The notes under the pieces were generated by a model. It worked only from the letters and a program-made list of their open reading frames with translations, searched no databases and had not been told where the DNA came from. A program made the position numbers and the translations under genes. From Deltaproteobacteria bacterium (lineage in GTDB: Bacteria > Desulfobacterota > Desulfobacteria > Desulfobacterales > ETH-SRB1), in contig DAOURZ010000108.1 of assembly GCA_030627475.1 (NCBI GenBank), positions 1 to 5,672 on the forward strand: 5,672 bases of DNA, given 5' to 3'. This document shows positions 5,352-5,672 of this stretch, one piece after another (the stretch's first letter is position 1; every line of letters begins with the position of its first letter).

Positions 5352-5672
5352 GGGCTATCGTCTCTCCAAGTTTGCCAGGTCGGATCGGCTTGGTCAAATA
5401 ATTATCCATGCCTGCCTTCAAACATATCTCTCTGTTACCCTCCATGGCGTGGGCTGTCATGGCAATGATCGAAACATGTTTCGATTGAGCTGTGAGCTCC
5501 TCTTGTCTCCTGATTTCTCTGGTTGCTTCCAATCCATGCCGTTATCCTCATTATCAAGGGTTACGTGCAAGGCCACCTCGCCTTGTGCCGTGAATTTAAT
5601 TGCATTTCCGATCAGGTTGGTTATTATCTGTCGAGGCCGCCCTGCCTCTATCTTGGAAAAATCAAGGATATC
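5130..5672 (-). pseudogene. Decayed hybrid histidine kinase (DHp-ATPase-receiver-HPt remnant), 5' end outside window
   Basis: Pieces of a hybrid kinase follow one another on the minus strand. First is the end of the DHp domain, DILDFSKIEAG (5672-5640). It runs straight into the ATPase N-box region, RQIITNLIGNAIKFTAQGEV, without the roughly 40 residues normally between them. After ...LDNEDNG the frame changes near 5537 and resumes in the second half of a receiver, LEATREIRRQE...AMTAHAMEGN...NYLTKPIRPGKL (5532-5347). The ATPase G boxes and the receiver phospho-acceptor Asp are missing. Near 5350 the frame returns to DGFLTDTATARQDRNAHTLK and the rest of an HPt domain, with the phospho-accepting His at 5303-5301, ending in TAA at 5132-5130. 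The HPt helix before that His is shortened by roughly 14 residues. The first frame hits a stop at 5457. It cannot make an active kinase, and it was once coupled to the response regulator. Confidence 0.85.

Overview
The window looks like chromosomal DNA of a Gram-negative bacterium. It carries a probable outer-membrane beta-barrel protein with a signal peptide, a RecD1-type helicase, and a response regulator whose Cys-rich tail is familiar from Desulfobacterota ('deltaproteobacteria') signalling proteins. That taxon is an inference from gene style only. No RNA genes, CRISPR arrays or transposase genes were seen.

Layout, left to right. (1) Positions 1-663 (+) hold the C-terminal part of a DUF3131 protein, probably glycosidase-like and tied to cell-surface polysaccharide. 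(2) Positions 664-1319 (-) hold a compact type II toxin-antitoxin module: a ribbon-helix-helix antitoxin followed, with a 4-base overlap, by a PIN-domain VapC-like toxin. The toxin stop codon abuts the DUF3131 stop codon. (3) Positions 1320-1445 are an intergenic region with two overlapping, oppositely directed candidate promoters. (4) A secreted protein ends at 2408 (+). It is built from two homologous halves and ends in Trp, as outer-membrane barrels do; its best-supported start is TTG at 1446. (5) Positions 2412-4262 (+) hold a complete recD, beginning 3 bases after the barrel gene, with no recB or recC in view. (6) Positions 4263-4527 are non-coding and dominated by a roughly 150-bp imperfect palindrome. 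(7) Positions 4528-5130 (-) encode a response regulator with a C-terminal four-Cys motif. (8) Positions 5130-5672 (-) are the wreck of a hybrid histidine kinase. Recognisable pieces of DHp, ATPase N-box, receiver and HPt domains are joined by internal deletions and two frame changes, and its stop codon overlaps the regulator's start.

The DUF3131 and barrel genes may be one envelope-polysaccharide locus split by the toxin-antitoxin module. The kinase remnant and the regulator were once a translationally coupled phosphorelay: kinase, receiver, HPt, then separate regulator. The HPt phospho-accepting His and the regulator survive, while the catalytic kinase parts are gone. Base composition changes across the palindrome: the left 4.3 kb is AT-rich, while the signalling genes on the right are close to balanced or GC-rich. 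The two sides may therefore have different histories.

The two most unusual items are the long palindrome and the mosaic kinase remnant. I did not find convincing evidence of an entirely new multi-gene system.
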